Shown: positions 1 to 8,973 of the stretch, in pieces | How the letters are laid out: each line of letters starts with the position of its first letter | Position numbering within the stretch: the first letter of the stretch is position 1 | Assembly (NCBI RefSeq): GCF_006384975.1 | Contig: NZ_CP021645.1 | Location: 4,058,001-4,122,000, forward strand | Direction: 5' to 3' | Origin: Pseudomonas oryzihabitans | Lineage (GTDB): Bacteria; Pseudomonadota; Gammaproteobacteria; Pseudomonadales; Pseudomonadaceae | DNA length: 64,000 nt | Program-made: the position numbers and the translations under genes | The notes under the pieces: model-generated | Seen by the model: only the letters and a program-made list of their open reading frames with translations | Databases searched by the model: none | What the model was told of the DNA's origin: nothing

Positions 1-608
1 GAGCTAAGGTGCAGCGTGGGGAGGCCCAACTGCAGATGCTCCAGATCACGCAGAAGTTCAAGTCCGAGGTCGCCAATCAACTGGCTGACATCCAATCCCG
101 TATCTATGAGCTGCGTGAGCAACTGCGGACATTGCAGGATACCTTGGACCGTACCGAGATCAGGGCGCCCGTGGATGGCATGGTAATGGGGCTTACCGTC
201 CATACCCTTGGCGGGGTAGTCGCCCCCGGTAGCCATCTGCTGGACATCGTCCCAGGCGCCGCGGACCTGTTGATAGAGGTGGAAGTCCAGCCGAACGATA
301 TTGATCGTATTGCCTTGGGTAAACCTGCTGAAGTTCGCTTCAGTGCTTTCAAGAGCGCAACCACGCCTATCCTGGAGGGGGAACTCGTCTATGTCTCCGC
401 CGACCGCTTTACCAACGAGAAGACAGGCGCACCCTATTATCTGGCGCGAGTGGCCCTGACTGAACGAGGCCGCCAGGAGTTGGGTCGACGCGAATTGCTG
501 CCTGGCATGCCGGCCGAGGTTCTCATCGCCACGGGTGACCGTACCTTGCTCAACTACCTCCTCAAGCCTGCTCGCAACGCCATGGCGCGTTCGATGATCG
601 AGGAGTAA
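1..608 (+). CDS. Type I secretion periplasmic adaptor (HlyD family), 3' part only
   Basis: This is the C-terminal ~200 residues of a membrane fusion protein that links an inner-membrane ABC exporter to a TolC-type outer-membrane channel. The frame is open to the first bases of the window (codons gct, aag before a GTG at 9), so the start lies outside. Visible parts are the end of a coiled-coil hairpin (heptad-like LADIQSRIYELREQL), the second half of a lipoyl/barrel-sandwich domain (TEIRAPVDGMVMGL), and the beta-barrel region. The end, GMPAEVLIATGDRTLLNYLL, is typical of the AprE/PrtE/LapC group of type I secretion adaptors. The TolC partner starts 3 bp downstream, so the two are surely co-transcribed; the ABC ATPase is expected upstream. 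The exported substrate is unknown because it lies outside the window. Confidence 0.9.
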   Translation, partial: AKVQRGEAQLQMLQITQKFKSEVANQLADIQSRIYELREQLRTLQDTLDRTEIRAPVDGMVMGLTVHTLGGVVAPGSHLLDIVPGAADLLIEVEVQPNDIDRIALGKPAEVRFSAFKSATTPILEGELVYVSADRFTNEKTGAPYYLARVALTERGRQELGRRELLPGMPAEVLIATGDRTLLNYLLKPARNAMARSMIEE

Positions 609-611
609 GGC

Positions 612-1979
612 ATGCTCCAGCGATGGGTGTTGTTGGTCATCCTGATGTATGCGGGACGTTCAGCTATTTCAGCCACAGCGATAGACAGTTCCAACGCACT
701 GGATATCTGGCAGCTCTATCAGGGCGTCATGGCGTCTGATCCGCGTATCCTGGGTGCGGATGCGCAAATCCAGGCAGGTGCTGGTCAGGAGCGTAGCGCT
801 CTGGGCCAATTACTGCCCCAGCTCAGGGGCGGCGCTTCCACCAGCCGCATCAAACGCTCCGAGGGAACCCAAACGCTGTTCTACGATGGGCAGACCTATA
901 ACTTGAGCCTGACCCAGGCGCTTTACAACCCTGAAGCTTGGCGTAGCTTCAAGAAGTATGCAGAGCTCACCCAGCAGTATCGTTCTCAAGCGGAGGATGC
1001 GCGCATACAGTCAGCTGTTGATCTGGCCCAACGCTACTTTGCGGTTTTGGCCGCGGAAGATGAACTGCAGCTGGCAAAAGCCGAACGTGATGCGACACGC
1101 CGTAACCTGGATCGTGTCTCGGCGCTGTTTGAACGTCATTTGGCGACCATCACCGACAAGCTGCAGCTCGCCGCCCGCGTCGATAGTCTGGAGACGGCTG
1201 AGATCGAATCCAGAAACCAGATTCAGGTGGCGCGTGAAGCGCTTGCCGAGTTGCTTGGGCGCGAGGTCTACCAGCCTCTCAAAAGGATTGATGAGCGGAC
1301 GCTGTTCACCGCTTTGCCAGGCTCGGAAATGGATTGGGTGAGCGCTGCGATCGCCCATAATCCTGCCTTGAAAGCTCGGCAGAGTGCGCTGAACTCCGCC
1401 GAGCAAGCGATCGATGAAGCCAAGGCGGGTCATTTACCCACCTTGAGCCTCGCATTCGGCGCCCAGCGTAGCGACTTCGCCTACGAGAACGTCATAGCAC
1501 CTGACAAAGTGGATACTTTATCCGCCAGTGTTAACTTGCAGGTTCCGCTCTACAGTGGTGGCTCGGTCAGTGCCCGTACCCGTGGCCTTTACGGTTCGCG
1601 AGAGGTTGCTGAACAGGACTACGAGGCGCTACGTCGCCAAGTGGTCAAGGAAACCAAGACCGCCTATCTCAAGAGCTATGGCAACCTGCGCAAGATTGCC
1701 TCAGCGCGCAAAGCGTTGGAGTCGGCCGCCAAATCGAGGGAGGCCACCGAGATGTCCTTCGCCTATGGAACCGTCACGGCGGTCGACGTGCTTGACGCTG
1801 TACGCCAGGAATACCTCAGTAGGCGCGATTACCTCCAAGCGCAGTACGACTTCATTACCAACCAGCTCGTGTTATTGAGATGGAGTGGAGACTTTTCCAC
1901 AGCCGACATTCAACGAGTCAATAGTTGGCTGGTTGCTCCTTCTGTAGCGAGCAACGGTGCGGACAAGAAAGGCCACTGA
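612..1979 (+). CDS. TolC-family outer-membrane channel of a type I secretion system
   Basis: 455 residues, a normal length for TolC/AprF/PrtF proteins. Residues 1 to about 21 form a signal peptide (WVLLVILMYAGRS then AISATA). The rest shows the internally duplicated outer-membrane efflux protein fold. Each half has a long alpha-helical hairpin, for example DLAQRYFAVLAAEDELQLA in the first and YEALRRQVVKETKTAYL in the second, and beta-strand segments such as SVNLQVPLYSGGS that would build the barrel. The product should be the outer-membrane exit duct. The gene begins 3 bp after the HlyD-type adaptor, which defines its partner. No gene follows on this strand; the next gene converges. A general efflux role is possible, but the HlyD type of the neighbour favours protein secretion. 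Confidence 0.9.
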   Translation: MLQRWVLLVILMYAGRSAISATAIDSSNALDIWQLYQGVMASDPRILGADAQIQAGAGQERSALGQLLPQLRGGASTSRIKRSEGTQTLFYDGQTYNLSLTQALYNPEAWRSFKKYAELTQQYRSQAEDARIQSAVDLAQRYFAVLAAEDELQLAKAERDATRRNLDRVSALFERHLATITDKLQLAARVDSLETAEIESRNQIQVAREALAELLGREVYQPLKRIDERTLFTALPGSEMDWVSAAIAHNPALKARQSALNSAEQAIDEAKAGHLPTLSLAFGAQRSDFAYENVIAPDKVDTLSASVNLQVPLYSGGSVSARTRGLYGSREVAEQDYEALRRQVVKETKTAYLKSYGNLRKIASARKALESAAKSREATEMSFAYGTVTAVDVLDAVRQEYLSRRDYLQAQYDFITNQLVLLRWSGDFSTADIQRVNSWLVAPSVASNGADKKGH

Positions 1980-2001
1980 CCTAAGCCACTAAGTCCATAA
2001 C

Positions 2002-2994
2002 CTAGAACAACCTGAGCGGCGCCTCGTCCAGTGCGGCGCGCTGCTCGCGCAGGGTGAGGATCTGGTCGCCCCAATAGCGTTCGCTGCCGAACCAGGGAAA
2101 GCTCTTGGGAAAGGCCGGGTCGTCCCAGCGGCGTGCCAGCCAGGCGCTGTAGTGCATCAGGCGCAGGGTGCGCAGGCCCTCGATCAGCGCCAGCTCGCGC
2201 GGCTGGAAGTCGTGGAATTCTTCGTAGCCATCCACCAGTTCGGACAGTTGCGTCAGCCGCTCCTGGCGATCGCCGGCCAGGAGCATCCACAGATCCTGCA
2301 TGGCCGGGCCATGACGGCAGTCGTCGAGGTCGACGATGTGGTAGGCGTCGTCCCGGCAGAGCAGGTTGCCGGGGTGGCAGTCGCCGTGCAGGCGGATAAG
2401 GTCGTAGCTGACGCCATCGAAGAGTTCGTCGAGCCGCAGCAGTAGGTCGCGCGCCACCGATTCATAGGCGGGCAGCAGGCTCTTGGGAATGAAATCGCCA
2501 GTCAGCAGCGTATCCAGGGAGGCATGGCCGTAGCCCTGCACATCCAGCGTTTCGCGGTGCTGGAAGGGGCGGCTGGCGCCTACGGCATGCAGGCGACCGA
2601 GCAACTGGCCCAGGCGGTGCAACTGGTTGAGATCGCCCGGCTCCGGCGCGCGGCCGCCGCGGCGGGGGAAGAGCGCGAAGCGAAAGCCGGCGTGGTTGAA
2701 CAGCGTCTGGCCATCGCGCCGCAACGGGGCGACCACCGGTACCTCGTGCTCTTCGAGTTCAGCGGAAAAGGCATGCTCCTCGAGAATGGCCGCGTCGCTC
2801 CAGCGATCCGGGCGATAGAACTTGGCGATCAGCGGGGTCTCGCCCTCGATGCCGATCTGGTAGACGCGGTTTTCATAGCTGTTGAGCGCCAAGACCCGGG
2901 CATCGCTGAGATAGCCCAGGCTTTCGATGGCGTCGATGACGAGGTCGGGACTCAGATTTTCGAATGGATGAGACATGGCGCGCTCCTCGGTCAC
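2002..2994 (-). CDS. srkA: Stress-response serine/threonine kinase SrkA (RdoA/YihE)
   Basis: 330 residues, close to the 328 of E. coli SrkA. It has the aminoglycoside-phosphotransferase/choline-kinase-like fold. The catalytic loop LHGDCHPGNLL lies near residues 198-208 and the metal-binding DLDDCRHG about 20 residues later. The N-terminus MSHPFENLSPDLVIDAIESL and the segment VLALNSYENRVYQIG are highly characteristic. The preceding M (MTEERAM) gives an alternative start 6 residues upstream of MSHPF; MSHPF at about 2976 may be the true start. SrkA phosphorylates proteins during envelope and oxidative stress and protects against programmed death in E. coli. Single gene, converging with the TolC gene. 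Confidence 0.88.
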   Translation of the reverse strand: MTEERAMSHPFENLSPDLVIDAIESLGYLSDARVLALNSYENRVYQIGIEGETPLIAKFYRPDRWSDAAILEEHAFSAELEEHEVPVVAPLRRDGQTLFNHAGFRFALFPRRGGRAPEPGDLNQLHRLGQLLGRLHAVGASRPFQHRETLDVQGYGHASLDTLLTGDFIPKSLLPAYESVARDLLLRLDELFDGVSYDLIRLHGDCHPGNLLCRDDAYHIVDLDDCRHGPAMQDLWMLLAGDRQERLTQLSELVDGYEEFHDFQPRELALIEGLRTLRLMHYSAWLARRWDDPAFPKSFPWFGSERYWGDQILTLREQRAALDEAPLRLF

Positions 2995-3086
2995 GGGGGA
3001 CGATGGCGATTGCCACCCTACATCCGGGAGATGCTAGCGCATGCCCGAACCCCATGGCGAAGGCTCGGGCACTATCTGCCCGCCGG

Positions 3087-4976
3087 TCAGGCGCCGATCA
3101 CTCCGCCGTCTTCGCGGGTGATGACCATCACCGACGAGCGTGGCTGGCCGTTCGGCTGTTGTTCCGGGAACTGGGAACCGCCTTCCTCCCCCGGATGCTG
3201 GATGCCGACGAACATCGTCTTGTAGTCCGGCGAGAAGGCCAAGCCGGTCACCTCGCATCCCACCGGGCCGACCAGGAAACGGCGCATCTCGCCGTTGCGC
3301 GGATCGGCGCAGAGCATCTGGTTGTTGCCCATGCCTTCGTAGTCGCCCTTGTTGCTGTACTTGCCGTCGGTGAGTACCCACAGCCGGCCAGCGGCGTCGA
3401 AGCCCAGGCCATCGGGGCTGTTGAACATGTTCTCGGCATTGATCTGCTGGGAGCCGGCTTCCGGCTTGCCCGGATGTACCTTGGGGTTGCCAGCGATGAC
3501 GAACAGATCCCAGTCGAAGGCCTGGGAAGCGGCATCGTCGCCGTCTTCACGCCAGCGCACGATCTGGCCATAGAGGTTGTTGGCGCGGGGGTTGGGGCCA
3601 CCCACCGGCATGCCGTCCTCGCCGCGCTTGGTGTTGTTGGTCAGGGTGCAGTAGACCTGACCGTCCTTGGGGCTGACGGCGATCCACTCGGGCCGGTCCA
3701 TGCGCGTGGCGCCGACCTGGCTGCCGGCCTGGCGGGCATGGATGAGCACCTCGGCTTGGCTGGCGAAGCCATTGGCGGCGGTCAGGCCGTTCTCGCCATG
3801 CACCAGCGGCAACCATTGGCCGCGGCCCTTGGGGCGGTTCGGGTCGTGGTCGCCCTCGTCGAAGCGAGCGACATAGAGGGTGCCGTGGTCGAGCAGGTTG
3901 CGATCGGCCTTGGGATCGTTCTGGAGGCGATCGCGGCTGACGAACTTGTAGATGAACTCGCCACGCTCGTCGTCGCCCATGTAGACCACCACGCGACCGT
4001 CGCGGGTGCGGGTGACCGCGGCGTTCTCGTGCTTGAAGCGCCCCAGCGCGGTGCGCTTGACCGGCTTGCCTTGGGGATCGAAGGGGTCGATCTCGGTGAT
4101 CCAGCCGTGGCGATTGAGTTCGTTGGGATTCTGCGCCAGATCGAAGCGATCGTCGTGCAGGTGCCAGTCGTTCTCCACGCTGGCGTGCTTGACGCTGTAA
4201 CGCTTCTGGGCGGGATCGAACTTCAGGTTGGCGTCGCGGCTGCCGAAAACGTCGGTGAAGTTCTCTTCGCAGGTCAGGTAGGTGTGCCAGGGCGTGGCGC
4301 CGCTGGAGCAATTCTGGAAGGTGCCCAGCACCTCGCGCCCGTCCGGGTCGGCGGCGGTCTTGAGCAGCGCATGGCCGGCGGCCGGGCCGCTGAAGGCGAT
4401 GGGCGTGTTGCCGTGGATGCGTCTGTTGTAGGGCGAGCCCTGGACGAAATGCCACTGGCCGTCCTTACGACGCACCTCGATCACCGAGACGCCCTCGGCG
4501 GCCTGGGCCTTGCGGGTATCTTCCAGCGATTTGGGCGGCGTGCCGTGGCTGAGCAGATAGCGATAGTTGGTGTATTCGTTGTTGATCGCCATCAGCGCCC
4601 GATCTGGATCGTCCGGGAAGGGGAAGAAGGCCATGCCGTCGTTGTTGTCGCCGAACTGCACGGCCTGGTCGGCAGCGCTGGGGCTGCCGTCGGGACGGAA
4701 GGCCGGGCCATCGGTGTGCAGTGGCTGGCCCCAACTGATGAGCACGCTGGCGCGATAGCCGGGCGGTACCACCAGGGTGTCGGCGGTGGAAGCCGGGATG
4801 TTGGCGAAGCCGATCAGCGGATCGCCATTGGCTGCACTCACCGCGTCGGCGAGGGCGCTACGGCCGAGCAGGCCGCCACCCAGGAACAGGGCGGCGCCGG
4901 CCAGGGCCCCGGCACCGATGAAGCGGCGGCGACTGAGATGGACGAGGCGTTCGAGATCGGTCTGTTCGTTGTGCAT
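3087..4976 (-). CDS. phoX: PhoX-family alkaline phosphatase, Tat-exported
   Basis: 629 residues of the DUF839/PhoX family, calcium- and iron-dependent phosphomonoesterases that release phosphate from organic esters in the periplasm. The N-terminus carries a twin-arginine signal (LSRRRFIGAGALAG) followed by a hydrophobic stretch, so export of the folded enzyme by Tat is expected. Further family features are the stretch GDDERGEFIYKFVS, the TCEENFTDVFG region with a conserved cysteine, and RPEWIAVSPKDGQVYCTLTN. Transcription is monocistronic by context. A two-heptamer Pho box candidate lies 46 bp upstream of the ATG (5022-5039), consistent with induction by PhoB under phosphate limitation. Confidence 0.9.
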   Translation of the reverse strand: MHNEQTDLERLVHLSRRRFIGAGALAGAALFLGGGLLGRSALADAVSAANGDPLIGFANIPASTADTLVVPPGYRASVLISWGQPLHTDGPAFRPDGSPSAADQAVQFGDNNDGMAFFPFPDDPDRALMAINNEYTNYRYLLSHGTPPKSLEDTRKAQAAEGVSVIEVRRKDGQWHFVQGSPYNRRIHGNTPIAFSGPAAGHALLKTAADPDGREVLGTFQNCSSGATPWHTYLTCEENFTDVFGSRDANLKFDPAQKRYSVKHASVENDWHLHDDRFDLAQNPNELNRHGWITEIDPFDPQGKPVKRTALGRFKHENAAVTRTRDGRVVVYMGDDERGEFIYKFVSRDRLQNDPKADRNLLDHGTLYVARFDEGDHDPNRPKGRGQWLPLVHGENGLTAANGFASQAEVLIHARQAGSQVGATRMDRPEWIAVSPKDGQVYCTLTNNTKRGEDGMPVGGPNPRANNLYGQIVRWREDGDDAASQAFDWDLFVIAGNPKVHPGKPEAGSQQINAENMFNSPDGLGFDAAGRLWVLTDGKYSNKGDYEGMGNNQMLCADPRNGEMRRFLVGPVGCEVTGLAFSPDYKTMFVGIQHPGEEGGSQFPEQQPNGQPRSSVMVITREDGGVIGA

Positions 4977-5021
4977 GCTTAAGGCTTCCTTACGGTGTGC
5001 ACGCGAGGCTAGTCAGACTGA

Positions 5022-5039
5022 GTGACGTTTTGGTGACAT
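5022..5039 (-). promoter_or_regulatory. Candidate PhoB box upstream of phoX
   Basis: Read on the minus strand the site is ATGTCAC-CAAA-ACGTCAC: two direct heptamers 11 bp apart, the spacing of known Pho boxes (consensus CTGTCAT-N4-CTGTCAT). Six of seven bases match CTGTCAY in the first heptamer and five in the second. It ends 46 bp before the phoX ATG. A possible -10 (TAGCCT) lies about 12 bp downstream. The assignment rests on spacing, partial consensus and the identity of the target gene. Confidence 0.55.
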
Positions 5040-5041
5040 CG

Positions 5042-5779
5042 CTATTCGCCGGGCGGCGGCGTACGGGCCAGGCAATAGACATCGACCCTTCGGACGCCGG
5101 CGCGCTTGAGCAGACGTGCCAGGCTATCCGCGGTAGCGCCAGTGGTCAGGACATCATCCACCAGAGCCACATGGCGACCGGCCAGCTCGGCCTCATCCAG
5201 CAGGGCGAACGCCTGCTTGAGATTGCGCCGACGTTCGCTGGCGGTCAGGCCCTGCTGGCTGTGCTGTTCCTGCACACGCTGTAACAATTTCGCGTTCACC
5301 GGCAGGTGCAGAGGCTTGCCGAGCCAGCCGGCTAGCAGGGCGGCCTGGTTGAAGCCGCGCTGCCGCAGCCGTTGGGGCGACAGGGGCACCGGCAGCAACA
5401 GTTCCGGGCGTGGCTGGCCTTCGTCGAACAGGTGTTGCAGATGGCGCGCCAGCAGCGCCCCGGCCAGGCGGCCATGACTGCCCCGATCGCGATGCTTGAA
5501 GCCGTTGATCAGGCTGTCGACCGGAAAGGCATAGCGCCAGGGCGCCAGTACCTGGTCGAAGGCCGGCGGCTCGGCCAGGCAGCCGCCGCAGACAAGTCCG
5601 TCCACCGGCAGTGGCAGGGCGCAGCACTGGCAGTGCGACCCGAGCCAGGGCAGCTCGCTTTCGCAGCCTTCGCACAGGGCGAGCCCAGGCGGTAGCCAGG
5701 TACCGCACAGGGCACAGGCCGTTCCGGGGCGCAGACGCTGCCAGTGACGCTGGAGATAGCGGTAGAGGGGGTTCGACAT
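5042..5779 (-). CDS. comF: ComF-family phosphoribosyltransferase-like protein
   Basis: 245 residues. The N-terminal third is a zinc-ribbon with paired cysteines (CALCGTW, CEGC, CQCC, CGGC between residues ~22 and 68). The C-terminal half is a type I phosphoribosyltransferase domain with the PRPP loop VALVDDVLTTGATADSL near residues 204-220. The segment LPVPLSPQRLRQRGFNQAA is a hallmark of ComF/GntX proteins. In naturally competent bacteria ComF supports handling of incoming single-stranded DNA; in Pseudomonas the role is not settled. No competence genes are adjacent. The stop is followed closely by the Pho-box region of the next gene. Confidence 0.88.
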   Translation of the reverse strand: MSNPLYRYLQRHWQRLRPGTACALCGTWLPPGLALCEGCESELPWLGSHCQCCALPLPVDGLVCGGCLAEPPAFDQVLAPWRYAFPVDSLINGFKHRDRGSHGRLAGALLARHLQHLFDEGQPRPELLLPVPLSPQRLRQRGFNQAALLAGWLGKPLHLPVNAKLLQRVQEQHSQQGLTASERRRNLKQAFALLDEAELAGRHVALVDDVLTTGATADSLARLLKRAGVRRVDVYCLARTPPPGE

Positions 5780-5837
5780 GCCGGCATCCGTGCCGTGAAG
5801 AGTCCCTACTGTGCCAGGCCGCGGCCTGGGCTACCAG

Positions 5838-6134
5838 TCAGCCGCGGATCAGCCAGCTCATCACCATCAGGCCGAGGATCAACCAGATGATGCCGCCCAC
5901 CACCGAGCGCGCCATGAAGGCCCGCACCGCGGCGTAGAGCAGCAACAGGCCGATGGCCAGGACCACGAAGCTGATGTAGGAGTCGTCCATGCCGATGGAG
6001 CGGGCCATGCCATGGAGGAAGTCGTGCACGGCGTCGGCGATGCCGCCCAGGACCGAGCCGAAAAGGTCGATGATGAAACGGATGACTTGGCCGATCGCCG
6101 CGCCGAGCCAGTCGAAGAAGCCTTCAGTACGCAT
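5838..6134 (-). CDS. Small three-helix membrane protein, function unknown
   Basis: 98 residues starting MRTEGFFDW. The frame extends further upstream to 6449, but that extension is arginine-rich and overlaps the divergent hydrolase gene, so I chose this ATG. Hydrophobic segments lie at about residues 10-40 (IGQVIRFIIDLFGSVLGGI), 50-70 (FVVLAIGLLLLYAAV) and 75-95 (GGIIWLILGLMVMSWLI). No catalytic motif is visible. The gene sits between comF and a divergently transcribed hydrolase. Related short membrane proteins occur beside comF in other pseudomonads as I recall, but no function can be given. Confidence 0.7.
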   Translation of the reverse strand: MRTEGFFDWLGAAIGQVIRFIIDLFGSVLGGIADAVHDFLHGMARSIGMDDSYISFVVLAIGLLLLYAAVRAFMARSVVGGIIWLILGLMVMSWLIRG

Positions 6135-6246
6135 GGATGTTTCCGAGTCCTTGGCAATGTCCCTTGGAACCTGCAAAGCCCGCCGGGTTCGCCAGCGATC
6201 CGCGCTACACTGCGCGTTTTCCGCCGTGTCCCTCAAGTCCTCTGTG

Positions 6247-6948
6247 ATGACAGCTACCGATTCGCTACCTCTGGTCCTGCTGCCCGGCCTGCTCTGTGAC
6301 GAGCGTCTCTGGGCCACCCAGGCCGCCGACCTGGCCGATACCTGCCCCGTGCAGATTCCCGATCTCACCCGGGATGACGGTATCGCCGCCATGGCCCGCC
6401 GGGTGCTGGCCGAGGCGCCACCGCGCTTCGCCCTGGGCGCCCTGTCCATGGGCGGCTACGTGGCCTTCGAGATCCTGCGCCAGGCCCCGGAGCGGGTGGC
6501 GCGGCTGGCCCTGTTCGATACCATGGCCAGCCCGGACGCCCCCGAGCGCGCTACCCAGCGCCGCGCCATGCTCGAACTGGCCGAGCGCGGTCGCTTCCTC
6601 GGCATCAGCCCGCAGCTCCTGCCCCGCTTGATCCATGCCTCGCGCCTGGGCACCCCGGTGGCCGACACCGTCCTGGCCATGGGCAAGGCGGTGGGCAAGG
6701 AAGCCTTTCTGCGCCAGCAGCGGTCGATCATCGAGCGTGTCGACTCGCGTCCGACCCTGGCGCAGATCCAGATACCAACGCTGATCGTGGTCGGCGCCCA
6801 GGACCAACTCACCCCGCCTGCCGAAGCCGAACTCATGCACGCCGGCATCCAGGGCTCGCGCCTGGTGGTGCTGGACGACTGCGGTCACCTGCCACCGCTG
6901 GAGTTGCCGGAGCGGACCACGGCGCTGTTGCGGGAGTGGTTGGCCTAA
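6247..6948 (+). CDS. Alpha/beta-fold hydrolase
   Basis: 233 residues from the ATG of MTATDSLPLVLLPG; the upstream in-frame extension is antisense to the divergent gene and has no hydrolase features. The catalytic triad is readable: the nucleophile serine in GALSMGGYVAF (around residue 70), the aspartate in VVGAQDQLTPP (around residue 185) and the histidine in DDCGHLPPLE (around residue 213). The N-terminal LLPGLLCDERLW supplies the oxyanion-hole segment and is typical of a subgroup close to BioH-like and lactonase-like esterases. The substrate is unknown. The stop overlaps the convergent lyase gene by 4 bp. Confidence 0.82.
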   Translation: MTATDSLPLVLLPGLLCDERLWATQAADLADTCPVQIPDLTRDDGIAAMARRVLAEAPPRFALGALSMGGYVAFEILRQAPERVARLALFDTMASPDAPERATQRRAMLELAERGRFLGISPQLLPRLIHASRLGTPVADTVLAMGKAVGKEAFLRQQRSIIERVDSRPTLAQIQIPTLIVVGAQDQLTPPAEAELMHAGIQGSRLVVLDDCGHLPPLELPERTTALLREWLA

Positions 6949-7781
6949 CCCTTCTGCTCTTCCGCTGCAAGCAAAGCGGCCAGCGTAGCGCCCGGAATGG
7001 CCTCCCGGGCGTAGCCGAAGGTGCCCTGGGTGCGCACCTCCTGGGCCGCCCTCAGCAGGGCACCGAAGGCTGCCCGAGCGAAAGATCCGCCCACGCTGAT
7101 CCGCCGCACACCCACGGCGCTGAGTTCTGCGACCGAAAAGGTCGGGCCGGCAAGGCCCATGACCACGTTCACCGGCTTGTCGACGGCCGCACAGACCATC
7201 CTGATCGACTCCAGATCCGGCAGGCCTGGGGCATAGAGCACATCCGCCCCCACCGCGGAGAAGGCTTGCAAGCGCCTGATGGTGTCGTCCAAGTCCGGGC
7301 GACCGCATAGGTAATTCTCGGCGCGTGCCGTCAACAGGAAGGGGCGTCCCCGCGCCGCTTCCGCCGCGGCTTGAATACGCTCCACCGCCAGGGAAAAGTC
7401 GTAGAGGGGGCTGACCGGATCACCAGTCGCATCCTCGATGGAGCCACCGACCAGGCCTACGTCACAGGCCAGGCGGACGGTCTCGGCGCAGGTCTCCGGC
7501 GCGGCGCCAAAGCCTGCCTCCAGATCGGCCGATACCGGCAGGTGGGTCGCGGCAACGATTTCCGCGGCATTGGCCAGCAGCTCCTCGCGGCTAAGGGTGG
7601 CGCTGGAGTCGCGCTTACCCTTGGCGAAGGCATAACCGGCACTGCTGGTGGCCAGCGCCTCGAACCCCAGGCTGGTCAGCAGCCGTGCAGAACCTGCATC
7701 CCAAGGGTTGGGAATGACGAAAGCCTCGTCGAGGGCGTGCAGATGCTGGAAGCGGGCGAATTTTTCGCGTTGGTTCGTCAT
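6945..7781 (-). CDS. Isocitrate lyase/PEP mutase family protein
   Basis: 278 residues with the PEP-mutase TIM-barrel layout: FVIPNPWDAGSARLLTSLGF at the N-terminus, the metal-binding SADLEAGFG (about residues 81-89) and DVLYAPGLPDLESIR near residue 175. The canonical KKCGH loop of isocitrate lyase is absent. This places it in the broad subfamily that includes oxaloacetate decarboxylases and carboxyphosphonoenolpyruvate-type lyases, so cleavage or decarboxylation of a small alpha-keto acid is the likely chemistry. The exact substrate cannot be read. It is monocistronic and converges tail-to-tail with the hydrolase. Confidence 0.82.
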   Translation of the reverse strand: MTNQREKFARFQHLHALDEAFVIPNPWDAGSARLLTSLGFEALATSSAGYAFAKGKRDSSATLSREELLANAAEIVAATHLPVSADLEAGFGAAPETCAETVRLACDVGLVGGSIEDATGDPVSPLYDFSLAVERIQAAAEAARGRPFLLTARAENYLCGRPDLDDTIRRLQAFSAVGADVLYAPGLPDLESIRMVCAAVDKPVNVVMGLAGPTFSVAELSAVGVRRISVGGSFARAAFGALLRAAQEVRTQGTFGYAREAIPGATLAALLAAEEQKG

Positions 7782-7898
7782 GGGCGTTCCCTCTCGATGA
7801 CGCAGGGACTATAGCCAGGGAAAGGTACGTTTCGTCCAGCGACAGGAACCCGCTGTCGCCCAGACCCTCCACTGGACGAGCCCTGTCGAGGAATCGTC

Positions 7899-8483
7899 AT
7901 GCGTCGCCAATCCTTATCCATCCTGTCCTTGGTGCTGGGCCTCGCGCCCACCGCCGTCGCTCTGGCCGCGCCAGCGGGTAATGGCCAGCCCGAACAACTG
8001 CACTTCGCCGATGATGGCCTTATTCCCAACAGCCGCCTGCCCGTGCTGCTCTATCGCCAGGTGCCCCTGGACGGCGCCGACCGTGCGGCGGCCCTGGAGC
8101 GGCTGTTCGCCGACCATGACTGGCCACCGCAGTGGCGCTATGGCGTCTACGATTACCATCACTACCACCCCAATGCCCACGAGGTACTGGGCGTGGCGCG
8201 TGGTCAGGCGACCCTGCGGCTGGGCGGTGAACAGGGCCAGGACGTGGCCGTGGCGGCCGGTGACGTGGTGGTGCTACCCGCGGGTACCGGTCACCGCAGC
8301 CTGGCGTCCAGCCCGGACTTTCTGGTGGTGGGCGCCTATCCACCTGATCAGCAGGACTTCATCACCCAGCACGCCGATCCCGCAGCCCATGCCCGCGCGC
8401 TCCAGGTGATCGCCCAGGTACCCTTGCCGACGACCGATCCGGTGACTGGTCGTGATGGCGCACTACCCGAACTCTGGCGCTAA
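7899..8483 (+). CDS. Exported cupin-domain protein
   Basis: 194 residues. Residues 1-24 are a signal peptide (SLSILSLVLGLAPTAVALAA), so the protein is periplasmic. The cupin motifs are clear: YHHYHPNAHEVLGVARGQ (two histidines plus a glutamate for metal binding, about residues 86-103) and DVVVLPAGTGHRSL (about residues 124-137). Family members bind a metal and range from oxygenases to isomerases to binding proteins. No substrate is indicated. Its stop overlaps the convergent DUF1810 gene by 4 bp. Confidence 0.8.
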   Translation: MRRQSLSILSLVLGLAPTAVALAAPAGNGQPEQLHFADDGLIPNSRLPVLLYRQVPLDGADRAAALERLFADHDWPPQWRYGVYDYHHYHPNAHEVLGVARGQATLRLGGEQGQDVAVAAGDVVVLPAGTGHRSLASSPDFLVVGAYPPDQQDFITQHADPAAHARALQVIAQVPLPTTDPVTGRDGALPELWR

Positions 8484-8902
8484 CAAAGCCGCGTCAGGGT
8501 GGCCTCGTCCGGCTGGCCGGCGAAAAAGGTCTTCAGTGCCTGGCGAAAGGGTTCGGGATCTTCGGCCACGGCGGCGAAGAGGGTGAGGCTGGAGTGGAAC
8601 TTGAGATCGTCCGGCTGCCCGAACAGAGTCGTGGCGGACAACTCTGGATGTTCCAGCGTCGCTGCAGTGATCTCTCGCAGGCGCGGGCCCAGGACGGGGT
8701 GCGCCAGGTAGGCGCTGGCCTCGTCGCGAGAGGCGATGGCGTAGCGCTGCGCCGTCTCGCTACGGCCGAGCCCGGCGAGCTGTGGAAAGACGAACCACAT
8801 CCAGTGGCTACGCTTGCGGCCGGCGCGGATCTCCGCCAGGGCGGTTGCATAGGTGGTCGCCTGGGCATCGATGAAGCGTTGCAGATCGGGTGAGGCGGGC
8901 AT
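8480..8902 (-). CDS. DUF1810 family protein
   Basis: 140 residues starting MPASPDLQRFIDAQ. A longer in-frame extension runs upstream into the next gene but has no sense, so this ATG is chosen. The family signature RKRSHWMWFVFPQLAGLG (about residues 31-48) and YAIASRDEASAYLAHPVLG are characteristic of DUF1810 (YbiA/calpastatin-like annotations). Members are small, cytosolic and uncharacterised. Overlaps the cupin gene tail-to-tail by 4 bp. Confidence 0.82.
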   Translation of the reverse strand: MPASPDLQRFIDAQATTYATALAEIRAGRKRSHWMWFVFPQLAGLGRSETAQRYAIASRDEASAYLAHPVLGPRLREITAATLEHPELSATTLFGQPDDLKFHSSLTLFAAVAEDPEPFRQALKTFFAGQPDEATLTRLC

Positions 8903-8973
8903 GGGGGAAACTCCGGGCCTTTTGCCTATCGGCAGGCCGGCCCGGAGGAAGTGCCGGCGATGAGACGAGCGGT

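Noticed and set aside
2964..4982. Long open frame opposite phoX
   Set aside because: Antisense to a gene with a clear Tat signal and family motifs; high GC produces such frames.
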